Shown here one piece after another: positions 35,886 to 44,991 of a stretch of 64,000 nucleotides of DNA (positions are counted from its first letter, which is position 1; every line of letters starts with the position of its first letter). This DNA comes from Mucilaginibacter sp. KACC 22773 (GTDB lineage Bacteria > Bacteroidota > Bacteroidia > Sphingobacteriales > Sphingobacteriaceae). Both the position numbers and the translations under genes were made by a program. The notes beneath the pieces were generated by a model, which did no database searches, was not told the DNA's origin, and worked only from the letters and a program-made list of their open reading frames with translations. The stretch covers positions 3,844,001 through 3,908,000 of the forward strand of contig NZ_CP117883.1 in the NCBI RefSeq assembly GCF_028736215.1, in the 5' to 3' direction.

Positions 35886-36809
35886 ATGGCAAATTGCTGG
35901 TTTTGTTATCAAGATGCTGGAGATACAGGATACCATGAAAAATGTTCAAAAAAGTTCTTCGGAACGCTTAAACCACCTGTGCTGGAATTAAACAACCAGT
36001 TAATAAAAGAATTGGCCGAACAAACCATTAATAAGAGAATCGCTGTAACCGGAGTACAACCAAAACTTTCTGTTTCGCTGCAAAAAAGTGATGGAAGCAC
36101 GAGGCTTACCATAGTTGGTCTTTGGGGAGAATACATCCTGAAACCACAGCAAGAGCAATATCCGTTTATGCCAGAAACGGAAGACCTGACGATGCACCTT
36201 GCATCATTATTTAAAATACCGGTTTGTGGCCATACACTATTGAGGGCAACCGACGGGAACATGGTTTACCTTGCGAAAAGATTTGACCGGGTTAAAGGAA
36301 AAAAAATTCACGTGGAAGATTTTTGCCAGTTATCTGAATTCCTCACTGAAAACAAATATAAAGGCTCGTATGAAAAAGCCGGAAAGTTGGTTTTAAAGTA
36401 TTGCGCCAATACCGGTTTAGATGCGCTTAACTATTTTGAATTGGTCTTATTCTGCTACCTGACGGGCAATAACGACATGCATCTTAAAAACTTTTCGCTG
36501 CTGCATACAAATACCGGTATCTGTTTAAGCCCTGCTTACGATTTGCTAAACGTTAACCTTTTAAACCTTGCGGATGATGAGGAACTTGCCCTAACATTGA
36601 ATGCAAAAAAAAGAAAGATTACTATTAAGGATTTTGAAATATTAGGCAAAAGTCTCCTGATTCCTGAAAAGGCCTTGCAAAATAGTATGGCCAAATTTTC
36701 CTTAATGAACGAAAAGGTTGCTAACGTGATTGACGCATCATTTTTAGGAGATGCGGAAAAGGATCGATACAAAAGGATTTGGGCGGATAAACAAAAAATA
36801 CTAACATAA
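35886..36809 (+). CDS. HipT-like toxin kinase (HipA C-terminal)
   Basis: 307 aa. The N-terminus has a small CxxC...HxxxC motif (C4, C7, H17, C20). The glycine/serine loop is VTGVQPKLSVSLQ, with S62 and S64 matching the autophosphorylated Ser-x-Ser of HipT proteins. The catalytic core has NNDMHLKNFS (D197) and SPAYDLLN (D219, metal-binding). HipA-type kinases phosphorylate aminoacyl-tRNA synthetases and arrest growth: HipA uses GltX and HipT uses TrpS. The target here is unknown. The operon order B-S-T and the split domain support a three-component toxin-antitoxin system. Confidence 0.87.
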   Translation: MANCWFCYQDAGDTGYHEKCSKKFFGTLKPPVLELNNQLIKELAEQTINKRIAVTGVQPKLSVSLQKSDGSTRLTIVGLWGEYILKPQQEQYPFMPETEDLTMHLASLFKIPVCGHTLLRATDGNMVYLAKRFDRVKGKKIHVEDFCQLSEFLTENKYKGSYEKAGKLVLKYCANTGLDALNYFELVLFCYLTGNNDMHLKNFSLLHTNTGICLSPAYDLLNVNLLNLADDEELALTLNAKKRKITIKDFEILGKSLLIPEKALQNSMAKFSLMNEKVANVIDASFLGDAEKDRYKRIWADKQKILT

Positions 36810-36817
36810 CCCACCGC

Positions 36818-37231
36818 TCAAAATATCAGCACCAAAGTCCCCGCTATAATCAATAAGGCACCTATCCCGTTCTTCAACGTCAACGGCTCGCCTAAAAACA
36901 CCACTGCCAATACAATGGCCAGTGCAACACTTAGTTTATCAACTGGAGCTACTTGCGATACCTTACCCAATTGTAAAGCCCTGAAATAGCAAATCCACGA
37001 CAGGCCGGTAGCACAGCCAGACAGAATGAGGAACGTCCAGTTGGTTTTGGATAAGCTATTTATACCCTGGTTGCTGCCTTTAAACAACACAATGGCCCAG
37101 GCCAGTACCAAAATAACCACTGTACGGATAGCGGTTGCCAGGTCGGTATCTACCCCTTTAATGCCTATTTTGGCAAATATTGCAGTTAGTGCGGCAAATA
37201 ATGCCGATAGTAGAGCGTAAATCCACCACAT
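36818..37231 (-). CDS. EamA-family small transporter
   Basis: 137 aa with five predicted membrane helices. It matches the half-size EamA/DMT proteins: FAALTAIFAKIGIKGVDTDLATAIRT, then SGCATGLSWICYFRALQLG and VAPVDKLSVALAIVLAVVFLGE broken by loops, and a final helix. It probably acts as a dimer in the inner membrane exporting a small molecule. It is convergent with hipT (8-bp gap) and divergent from the response regulator gene. Confidence 0.83.
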   Translation of the reverse strand: MWWIYALLSALFAALTAIFAKIGIKGVDTDLATAIRTVVILVLAWAIVLFKGSNQGINSLSKTNWTFLILSGCATGLSWICYFRALQLGKVSQVAPVDKLSVALAIVLAVVFLGEPLTLKNGIGALLIIAGTLVLIF

Positions 37232-37239
37232 AGTTTTTT

Positions 37240-37427
37240 AGGTTTTACGTTAGACATTTTAAGTTGTACGTATTTGTATTTCCAAACAATTAATAAGCTA
37301 ATTTACTTGATAAAGCTGTAGTAAATCTGGTCAAATCCAAAATGTATACAAATTGAGGTGCTACCTTTACCTGATTAATAATAACTAACAACCAAACGTA
37401 CAACTTAAAACGTCTAACGTAAAACCT
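37240..37427. repeat. Long heptamer-phased inverted repeat between divergent starts
   Basis: The 32-bp arms 37240-37271 and 37396-37427 are complementary with one mismatch. Each reads as 7-bp units of GTTnnAC type (GTTTTAC, GTTAGAC, then GTTGTAC). The left arm lies 8 bp above the EamA start and the right arm ends 1 bp before the response regulator ATG. The 124-bp centre must hold both promoters. Confidence 0.93.
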
Positions 37428-37428
37428 A

Positions 37429-38106
37429 ATGAAGCTACTAATCATTGAAGACGAAGAAGGCCTGCGCGAGAGTATTGAAGAGTACTTTACCGAAGCCGGT
37501 AATATATGCGAAACCGCCGCTACCTATCCCGCAGCCATTTCCAAAATAGAAATGTATACCTATGACTGCATTTTGCTTGATATTACCCTGCCCGGCGGCA
37601 ATGGCATCAATATACTTAAACGGTTAAAAGACCATAACCATACCGACGGCGTTCTGATCATATCGGCCAAAAACTCTCTTGACGACCGCTTGCAAGGCCT
37701 GGATTTGGGCGCAGATGATTACCTGGTAAAGCCCTTTCACCTGTCGGAGCTTAAGGCGAGAGTATCGGCCATTATCAGGCGTAAAATGTACAACGGCAGC
37801 AACCTGCTTGTTTTTAACGAAATCAGTATCGATTTGCAGGCAAAAACGGTGAGCGTGCATGATAAGCCCCTTAAATTTACCCGTAAAGAGTTTGCCTTGC
37901 TTATTTATTTTATTGCAAACAAAGGCAAGGTAGTATCAAAAAATGCCATAGCCGAGCACCTTTGGGGCGATGGCATCGATTTAGCAGACAATTTCGATTT
38001 CATTTACTCGCACATTAAAAACATCCGCAAAAAGCTGGTAGAAGCCGGCGCCAACGATTATATCCAGGCGGCTTATGGTATGGGCTATAAATTTGCCGGG
38101 CAATGA
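37429..38106 (+). CDS. OmpR-family response regulator
   Basis: 225 aa. The receiver domain has E7/D8/E9, phosphoacceptor D51 (CILLDITLPG), Ser in IISAKNS and Lys in DDYLVKPFH. The winged-helix C-domain (about 128-224) contains FTRKEFALLIYFIANKGKVVSKNAI with breaks and ends AAYGMGYKFAG. It overlaps the kinase gene by 4 bp. Immediately downstream are TolC, adaptor and RND genes, so it probably controls that efflux operon. The heptamer inverted repeat abuts its start codon. Confidence 0.92.
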   Translation: MKLLIIEDEEGLRESIEEYFTEAGNICETAATYPAAISKIEMYTYDCILLDITLPGGNGINILKRLKDHNHTDGVLIISAKNSLDDRLQGLDLGADDYLVKPFHLSELKARVSAIIRRKMYNGSNLLVFNEISIDLQAKTVSVHDKPLKFTRKEFALLIYFIANKGKVVSKNAIAEHLWGDGIDLADNFDFIYSHIKNIRKKLVEAGANDYIQAAYGMGYKFAGQ

Positions 38107-39350
38107 AATTGCTTACCTTATATAACCGGGTAAACATTATTACCACCATAGTAGTAATGTTGATAACCGGCATTATTTACTACAAGGCCATCAGTTGGAT
38201 ATTAATCGATCAAAATGATAAGGCGCTTAAAGTTGAGGAAGATGAGGTTTTTGATTACGTAAAACTCAACAAACAACTCCCCCAGGTTTTCGACTCCAAA
38301 GATCAGCAAATAAGCTTTATCCAGGCAGCACCCAATTCCGTTACACGCGAATTTATTGATACCCTGTATAAAAAAGACAAGGACGAAGTTGAGGCGGGCC
38401 GTGGGCTTATCAGTTCTGTTACTGTTAATGGCAAATACTATAAAATCCTCATCGTTGAATCGAAGGTAGAAACTGAGGACCTGATCCGGATTATTTTCAC
38501 CATAACTTTTGGTTTGATTTTATTTTTATTACTGGTATTACTTGTTGCCAACAGGCTGATATTAAACCGCCTTTGGCAGCCCTTTCATGCTATTTTAAAG
38601 GAGATGAAGCTTTTTAACATCACTGATAATAAAGAAATTACCCAAACCGAAACCCGTATTGATGAATTTGCCGATTTAAACCAGGCAGCCACCGCCATGA
38701 CCATCAGGGCAAAGCATGATTATAAGGAGCTTAAAACATTTACCGAAAATGCATCGCACGAGTTGCTTACCCCAATTGCAGTCATCAACTCCAAATTAGA
38801 TACCTTAATACAATCCGAAAACTTTAACGATAGGCAAAGTAAATTGCTTAACGACCTCTACAGCGCAGTAGCCCGGTTGAGCCGGCTTAATCAATCGTTA
38901 TTACTGCTGGTAAAAATAGAAAACCGCTTGCTGACAGATCAGCAAAACATCAACCTGAAACAATTAATTGATGAAATGCTGATACAGCTGGAAGATATTT
39001 TTGCGGATAAACAAATCACGGTAACCGCCCTGTTGCAGGACAAAGAAATTTCGGGAAGCAGGTATCTTATTGAAATTTTGCTAAGTAACCTGATCATTAA
39101 TGCCGTGCGGCACAATCATACAGGTGGTGAAATTATAATTAATCTGACTGCAGAAGTTTTAACCATTAAAAATACCGGCACCGATGATCCGCTGGACGAG
39201 GATAAAATATTTACCCGTTTTCATAAGTCATCCCATTCTGACGGCAGCGGACTTGGGCTTACCATCAGCAAGCAAATTTGCCAAAGTCTTGACTTTGAAC
39301 TTGGCTATCAATACCAAAACCCTCACCATATCTTCATCATCGTTTTTTAA
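38103..39350 (+). CDS. Membrane sensor histidine kinase
   Basis: 415 aa. Two membrane helices (about 13-30 and 129-150) bracket a periplasmic sensor domain of about 95 residues. A HAMP-like linker follows, then H219 in FTENASHELLTPIAVI, N-box LLSNLIINAVRHN and G-box DGSGLGLTISK. It forms a pair with the overlapping response regulator gene. The short periplasmic loop may detect the substrate exported by the downstream pump. Confidence 0.9.
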   Translation: MKLLTLYNRVNIITTIVVMLITGIIYYKAISWILIDQNDKALKVEEDEVFDYVKLNKQLPQVFDSKDQQISFIQAAPNSVTREFIDTLYKKDKDEVEAGRGLISSVTVNGKYYKILIVESKVETEDLIRIIFTITFGLILFLLLVLLVANRLILNRLWQPFHAILKEMKLFNITDNKEITQTETRIDEFADLNQAATAMTIRAKHDYKELKTFTENASHELLTPIAVINSKLDTLIQSENFNDRQSKLLNDLYSAVARLSRLNQSLLLLVKIENRLLTDQQNINLKQLIDEMLIQLEDIFADKQITVTALLQDKEISGSRYLIEILLSNLIINAVRHNHTGGEIIINLTAEVLTIKNTGTDDPLDEDKIFTRFHKSSHSDGSGLGLTISKQICQSLDFELGYQYQNPHHIFIIVF

Positions 39351-39431
39351 ATTTGATATTTTGCCATCCTAAATTTTTACAGATTTATGCTATACTTTAG
39401 CTATGTTTAAATTGAACTTATCCATCAGTTA

Positions 39432-40667
39432 ATGAAGTGGTTTTTCGGCCTTCTATTATTTACAATTACCTACACTGCTGCAAGCGCTCAAACGTACACG
39501 CTTGATCATTATTTAGAACTTGCCCAAAATAACAGTCCGCTGTTAAAAGATTTACGCAACCAGGTTGCCAACAACCAGTTAGATAGCTTGCGCATCCGGG
39601 CGCAGTACAAGCCGCAGGTAAATGCCACCAGTGCCGGTAATTACTCGCCGGTGGTTGGGGGTTTTGGCTACGCGGGTGCCATTACCAACGAGCATACCTT
39701 AAATGCCTTAATGGGCGTAAACCAATCCTTAGATAGCAAAAAAAATATAGCAGCCCAGCTTGCGGCTATCACCTTGCTTTCGCAATCGGTAAGTAACAGT
39801 GCCAAAATATCTGAGCAGGACTTAAAAAAGGCCATTACAGCCCAATACATTACCGCCTACGGCGATCTGCAGCAGGTAAAATTTAACCAGGAAGTTATTG
39901 ATCTGCTTAACCAGGAAGAAACGCTGCTAAAAAAACTCACCCGTACCAACGTGTACCACCAAAGCGATTACCTTACTTTTTTGGTCACCTTAAAACAGCA
40001 GCAACTGGCTTTACAGCAATCGCGCATGTTGTACAAAAACGATTTTGCTACACTTAACTATTTAACTGGTGTGGCCGATACCAGTTATGCCGAACTGCAG
40101 GAACCCGGCCTGCATAAAATGATAAAGGCCGATATTAGCAACAGTATATTTTTTAGCCAGTATAAATTAGATAGCCTGAAACTGGTAAACAGCAAAACTT
40201 TGGTCGATTTTACTTACAAGCCCAAAATCAATTTACTGGCCGATGGTGGCTACAACTCCGATTTTGCATCGCAGCCCTATAAAAACTGGGGGGTAAGTGT
40301 TGGCTTTAGTTTTAGCCTGCCAATATATGATGGTGGCCAGCGTAAGCTGCAATACCGTAAATTATCCCTTGAAGAGGATACCCGCCGTACTTATAAGGCC
40401 TTTTTTGATGTACAATACCGCCAGCAAATTGCGCAGCTAAATCAACAAATTGATGGTAACCAAAAATTACTGGCCGATATTGATGAGCAAATGAAATTCT
40501 CTGAAAGCCTGATAAAGGTTGATACCAAGCTCATGCAAACCGGCGATTTACGCATTGCCGATCTGATATTGGCCATCAACAATTACCTGAGCATCAAAAA
40601 TTTAAAAACACAAACCAACATTACCAATCTGCAGCTTATTAACCAGCTAAACTACTGGAACCGATAA
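39432..40667 (+). CDS. TolC-family outer membrane efflux channel
   Basis: 411 aa with a signal peptide ending ASAQ. YTLDHYLELAQNNSPLLKDLRNQV opens the first OEP helix; the two OEP repeats follow, with strands GVSVGFSFSLPIYDGGQRKL near residue 295-315. The length is normal. It is separated by 1 bp from the adaptor gene and forms the outer-membrane part of the tripartite pump. Confidence 0.9.
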   Translation: MKWFFGLLLFTITYTAASAQTYTLDHYLELAQNNSPLLKDLRNQVANNQLDSLRIRAQYKPQVNATSAGNYSPVVGGFGYAGAITNEHTLNALMGVNQSLDSKKNIAAQLAAITLLSQSVSNSAKISEQDLKKAITAQYITAYGDLQQVKFNQEVIDLLNQEETLLKKLTRTNVYHQSDYLTFLVTLKQQQLALQQSRMLYKNDFATLNYLTGVADTSYAELQEPGLHKMIKADISNSIFFSQYKLDSLKLVNSKTLVDFTYKPKINLLADGGYNSDFASQPYKNWGVSVGFSFSLPIYDGGQRKLQYRKLSLEEDTRRTYKAFFDVQYRQQIAQLNQQIDGNQKLLADIDEQMKFSESLIKVDTKLMQTGDLRIADLILAINNYLSIKNLKTQTNITNLQLINQLNYWNR

Positions 40668-40668
40668 T

Positions 40669-41595
40669 ATGAAATTTAAACATATATACCTATTTGCCTG
40701 CCTGCCGTTCCTGCTGTTTTCATGCAAGGGCGCCGATAAGCCTGCCGACGGCGAAGATGCGGCCGTGGCATCGCAAACCCCTGTTACGGTAACCACCGTT
40801 ACCGATAGCTCGATGGTTGACTATTTTGATGTGAGCGCTACATCTATATTCCTGCAAAAAAATGTGGTAAAGGCAAATGCCAACGGGTATATTGAAGGTG
40901 TTAATACCCAACTGGGCCATTACGTTGCTAAAGGATCAACCGTTTTTACCATTAAAACCAAAGAAGCGCAAAGCATTGGCAACAGCATCAATATATTAGA
41001 TACTACTTTTAAATTTTCGGGCGTTAATCGCATCAAAGCCCCGGGCAGCGGATACCTTACCCAATTGGCCCACCAAAAGGGCGATTACGTGCAAGATGGC
41101 GAACAGCTGGCCATTATTAGCGACCGCTCGAGCTTTGCTTTTGTGATGCAGTTACCTTATGAAATGCGCCGGTATGTTAAAATTGGCCAGGGTATACAAC
41201 TCATTTTGCCCGGCGGCGATAAGCTGGATGGGCAGGTAGCGTCTGAAATGCCATCTGTTGATACCCTGTCGCAAACACAGGGCATGGTTATCAAAGTAAA
41301 CAGCGCAAACACCATACCCGAAAATTTAGTGGCCAAGGCAAGGATCATTCGGTCGTTACGATCAAACACCTCGTCGCTGCCTAAATCGGCCATATTAACC
41401 AACGAAACGCAGACTGATTTCTGGGTGATGAAACTTATTAACCCAACAACTGCTGTTAAAACCCCGATAACCAAAGGGATTGAGACCGGCGACAGGGTTG
41501 AAATATTAACGCCCAAATTTTCGGCAAAGGACCAAATTGTGGTAACGGGCAACTACGGGTTAACCGATACGGCCAAAGTTAAAATTGTGCAATAA
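40669..41595 (+). CDS. RND periplasmic adaptor lipoprotein (short, hairpin apparently missing)
   Basis: 308 aa. The lipobox LLFSC puts lipidated C19 at the inner membrane. The lipoyl half-motifs are ANGYIEGVNTQLGHYVAKGS (71-90) and APGSGYLTQLAHQKGDYVQDG (124-144), linked by only about 25 residues instead of the long coiled-coil hairpin usual in AcrA-type adaptors. Beta-barrel and membrane-proximal domains follow (SAILTNETQTDFWV). It lies between tolC-like and RND genes, so its role is secure, but its contact with TolC must differ from the textbook one. Confidence 0.87.
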   Translation: MKFKHIYLFACLPFLLFSCKGADKPADGEDAAVASQTPVTVTTVTDSSMVDYFDVSATSIFLQKNVVKANANGYIEGVNTQLGHYVAKGSTVFTIKTKEAQSIGNSINILDTTFKFSGVNRIKAPGSGYLTQLAHQKGDYVQDGEQLAIISDRSSFAFVMQLPYEMRRYVKIGQGIQLILPGGDKLDGQVASEMPSVDTLSQTQGMVIKVNSANTIPENLVAKARIIRSLRSNTSSLPKSAILTNETQTDFWVMKLINPTTAVKTPITKGIETGDRVEILTPKFSAKDQIVVTGNYGLTDTAKVKIVQ

Positions 41596-41602
41596 TGAAG
41601 AC

Positions 41603-41742
41603 GACTCACCCCGACATCGCTACGCTCGTCACCCCTCTCTCCGCTTCGCGCATAGAGGGGTTTAAATCTGTAATTTTCTCTTACCCTCTTTGCGGCGCAG
41701 CCGGAGAGAGGGTCGGCCAGCGTAGCGTAGTCGGGGTGAGTC
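41603..41742. repeat. Intact 140-bp palindromic intergenic element
   Basis: The ends GACTCACCCCGAC and GTCGGGGTGAGTC are perfect complements. Inner stems CTACGCT/AGCGTAG and CCCTCTCTCCG/CGGAGAGAGGG extend the hairpin. It lies between the adaptor and pump genes. It is the uninterrupted equivalent of the element split by the IS near 55.5 kb and contains the exact sequence around that insertion point (CCGCTTCGCGCATAGAGG at 41641-41658). Confidence 0.9.
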
Positions 41743-41773
41743 TAACCGCCATGTCTAATCTAACCAAACACTC

Positions 41774-44700
41774 ATGAGCGCCGGTAAAAACTTTTTCATA
41801 TCGCACCGCAAGCCTTTGGGGCTGGTACTATTCATATTTATTATGGGGGGCTTGTTTGCCTATTCCAGGTTGCAAACCTCGCTGTTCCCGGAAATTACTT
41901 TCCCCAAAATCAAGATCATTGCCGATCAAGGCCTGCAGCCGGTAAACAAAATGATGGTTACGGTTACCAAGCCGCTGGAAAATGCCATTAAACAAGTGCC
42001 CGATCTGCAATTGGTGCGCAGTACAACCAGCCGCGGCAGCTGCGAAATATCGGCCCTGTTTAACTGGAGCGCGGATATCGACCTGAGCCAGCAGCGCATC
42101 CAATCAAGCATCGATCAGATCAAGAACGATTTACCACCCGACGTTAATATTTCGGTTGAGAAGATGAACCCTTCTATCCTACCGGTAAGCGGGTATACGC
42201 TGGAGAGCCATACCAAATCGCCCATCGAGCTCAGGCAGATAGCCACCTATACCGTAAAACCATTTTTATCGCAGGTTGATGGCGTATCCGAGATCAGGGT
42301 TATCGGCGGTAAATTAAAGGAATACTGGCTTACGCTCGATCAAAGAAAAATGAGCTCGCTTGGCATTACGCCCGATATCATCAGCAGTACGCTGGCTACC
42401 ACCAATTTTGTTAAATCGGGCGGCTACCTGTCCGATTATAAAATGCTGTACCTAACCGTTACCGATGCCACCATCAACACCAAAGATCAGCTGGAAAACC
42501 TGGTGATCAGCAATAACCGTAAAAGGGTACTCAGGCTAAAGGATTTTTCAACCATTAACATAAACGAAGGCATTGAATACACCCGCATTAATGCCAATGG
42601 CCATGATGGTGTATTGATAGCCGTTATTAAACAACCAAATGCCAACCTGATATCGGTATCAAACGATATGGCCGATAAAATACAGGCATTACAAAAAATA
42701 CTACCCGGCGGCGTAACCATAAAACCCTACTATGTACAGGCCGATTTTGTAAACGATTCGGTAAAAAGCGTGAGCGACAGCTTATGGATAGGTTTACTGC
42801 TTGCTATTATTGTGGCTGTTATTTTTCTACGATCGTTAAAGGCAAGTGCTACCATATTAATTACCATTCCGGTAACCTTGGGATTAACCTTGCTGGTGCT
42901 TTATGGCCTGGGTTATACCTTTAATATCATGACCCTGGGCGCTATTGCAGCCTCGTTGGGCTTAATTATTGATGATGCCATTGTAGTGGTTGAACAAATT
43001 CACCGCACGCATGAAGAGTACCCGGATGAGCTGAGCCGGCACCTGGTACAAAAGGCGATTGATTATTTGTTCCCGGCTATGCTGGGGTCATCTATCAGCA
43101 CCATTGTTATTTTTATTCCGTTTGTGCTGATGAGTGGTGTGGCGGGTGCTTATTTTAAAGTACTTACCGATACCATGATCATTACGCTGGTATGTTCGTT
43201 TTTTGTAACCTGGATAGGCTTGCCGGTAATATATCTGCTGCTTACGCCTAAACCTAAATTTAAGAACATCGCGAAAGCAAAACAGGAACAGCCCCACCCT
43301 GTAAAGCAGCAACGCTGGGTTAGTTTTCTTATTCTTCGCCCGTATGTAGCCCTCATTATTATGATTGCCTTAGCCGGTATTATTGTGTTGGTGCCTTCAC
43401 AGTTGGCAACCGGTTTTTTACCAGATATGGACGAGGGCAGCATTGTACTTGACTATAACTCGCCGCCCGGTACCTCACTGGAAGAAACCGACCGGATACT
43501 GCGCGAAATAGAAAAGATCATTATTAAACAACCCGAAGTTGCCACCTATTCGCGCAGAACAGGCACCCAAATGGGCTTTTTTATTACCGAGCCAAACCGC
43601 GGCGATTACCTCATTCAGCTAAAGAAAACGCGCGATAAAACAACCGAAGAGGTGATTGGCGAGTTGCGTAATAAAATTGCCCAAACACAGCCTGCCCTGG
43701 TAGTTGAATTTGGCCAGGTAATAACCGATATGCTGGGCGACCTGACCACCAGTGCCGAGCCTATTGAAATTAAACTTTTTGGAGATGACCCCAAAAGGCT
43801 GAACATCCTGTCGAAACAAATAGCCGCCCAGGTTGAAAAAGTAAAAGGTACTGCCGATGTATTGCCGGGCATAGTTATAGCCGGCCCCTCGGTAAGTATC
43901 GACCCGCACTATGGAACACTGGCGCAGTATAATATAACCGCAGCAAGTTTGCAGCTGCAAACCCAAACAGCGTTGGAAGGCAATGTAATAGGTACCCTGC
44001 TTGAGCGGGAACAGCTATCCCCTATCCGCATGGTTTATCCCGGCAACCGGGCTTTAACCGTTACAGGGATAAACAACCTGAACATATTTTTACCAAACGG
44101 CAGGCTGGTGCCCATCAGCGAACTGGCCCAGGTAAACCTAAAACCCGGCGATGCCGAAATAAACCGCGAAAACCTGCAAAATTTAAATATTGTAACCGCC
44201 CGCCTGGATAGCACCGACTTAGGTACGGCTATACCGGCCATAAAAAAAGCCATCGCACAAAACGTAAGCCTGCCGCAAGGCTACCATGTTGAATATGGCG
44301 GCGCTTATGCCGAGCAACAGCAATCGTTTAAAGAATTGCTTATCATATTAATAGTGGCCAGCTTATTGGTTTTCGCGGTAATCCTGTTCCTGTTTAAACA
44401 GTTCAGGATAGCATTGCTTATTTTGGTTTTGGGTGTTTTAGGCATAGGCGGCAGCTTTTTAGCCTTATACGTAACAGGTACCCCGCTAAATGTAGGCAGC
44501 TACACAGGCTTAATCATGATTGTAGGCATCATTGGCGAAAACGCCATTTTCACCTTTCTTCAGTTTAAACAATGCGCGCTTGATAACCCAATTGATTATG
44601 CTGTAACCTACGCCATAAGTACCAGGTTACGCCCCAAACTGATGACTGCTTTAGGCGCAATTATCGCCTTAATGCCTTTAGCTTTGGGCATTGGTGCCGG

Positions 44701-44872
44701 GGCACAACTGCACCAGCCTTTGGCTATTGCTGTAATAGGCGGCTTTTTGGCTGCGTTGCCGTTATTATTAATTGTACTGCCTGCCATGCTGCGTATTTTG
44801 TACCGTAATGGATTTGTACCGCCGGCGGGGGAGCATGATGCACATTCAATTAATCCACAACCTGGTAAATAA
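41774..44872 (+). CDS. RND efflux pump permease
   Basis: 1032 aa, the usual size for HAE-type RND pumps with 12 membrane helices and two large periplasmic loops. Signature pieces are TSLFPEITFPKIKI near residue 36, SLGLIIDDAIVVVEQI in TM4 with the adjacent Asp pair of the proton relay, and DMLGDLTTSAEPIEIKLFGDDP in the second loop. It is not of the heavy-metal CzcA type by TM4. It forms the motor of the tripartite complex with the adaptor and TolC genes upstream. The substrate is unknown; hydrophobic small molecules are typical. Confidence 0.9.
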   Translation: MSAGKNFFISHRKPLGLVLFIFIMGGLFAYSRLQTSLFPEITFPKIKIIADQGLQPVNKMMVTVTKPLENAIKQVPDLQLVRSTTSRGSCEISALFNWSADIDLSQQRIQSSIDQIKNDLPPDVNISVEKMNPSILPVSGYTLESHTKSPIELRQIATYTVKPFLSQVDGVSEIRVIGGKLKEYWLTLDQRKMSSLGITPDIISSTLATTNFVKSGGYLSDYKMLYLTVTDATINTKDQLENLVISNNRKRVLRLKDFSTININEGIEYTRINANGHDGVLIAVIKQPNANLISVSNDMADKIQALQKILPGGVTIKPYYVQADFVNDSVKSVSDSLWIGLLLAIIVAVIFLRSLKASATILITIPVTLGLTLLVLYGLGYTFNIMTLGAIAASLGLIIDDAIVVVEQIHRTHEEYPDELSRHLVQKAIDYLFPAMLGSSISTIVIFIPFVLMSGVAGAYFKVLTDTMIITLVCSFFVTWIGLPVIYLLLTPKPKFKNIAKAKQEQPHPVKQQRWVSFLILRPYVALIIMIALAGIIVLVPSQLATGFLPDMDEGSIVLDYNSPPGTSLEETDRILREIEKIIIKQPEVATYSRRTGTQMGFFITEPNRGDYLIQLKKTRDKTTEEVIGELRNKIAQTQPALVVEFGQVITDMLGDLTTSAEPIEIKLFGDDPKRLNILSKQIAAQVEKVKGTADVLPGIVIAGPSVSIDPHYGTLAQYNITAASLQLQTQTALEGNVIGTLLEREQLSPIRMVYPGNRALTVTGINNLNIFLPNGRLVPISELAQVNLKPGDAEINRENLQNLNIVTARLDSTDLGTAIPAIKKAIAQNVSLPQGYHVEYGGAYAEQQQSFKELLIILIVASLLVFAVILFLFKQFRIALLILVLGVLGIGGSFLALYVTGTPLNVGSYTGLIMIVGIIGENAIFTFLQFKQCALDNPIDYAVTYAISTRLRPKLMTALGAIIALMPLALGIGAGAQLHQPLAIAVIGGFLAALPLLLIVLPAMLRILYRNGFVPPAGEHDAHSINPQPGK

Positions 44873-44897
44873 TGCTAAATAAACAAATCTGATATAA

Positions 44898-44932
44898 GCT
44901 TTTGGCTTTGGGCCTTCTGCTTTTAGCTTACA
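44898..44932. repeat. Single heptamer-phased arm
   Basis: GCTTTTG, GCTTTGG, GCCTTCT, GCTTTTA, GCTTACA: five 7-bp units closely matching the right arm at 32597-32631. No complementary arm is obvious nearby, so it may be half of a decayed inverted repeat. Confidence 0.75.
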
Positions 44933-44991
44933 TAAACCAATATTTCTACAGATTCGCAAAGTAATTTCATTGCAAATTCAGATCTATCAAA

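Noticed and set aside
41595..41777. 60-codon frame between adaptor and pump genes
   Set aside because: It is the translation of the palindromic intergenic element, which recurs without coding constraint at 55.5-57.3 kb.
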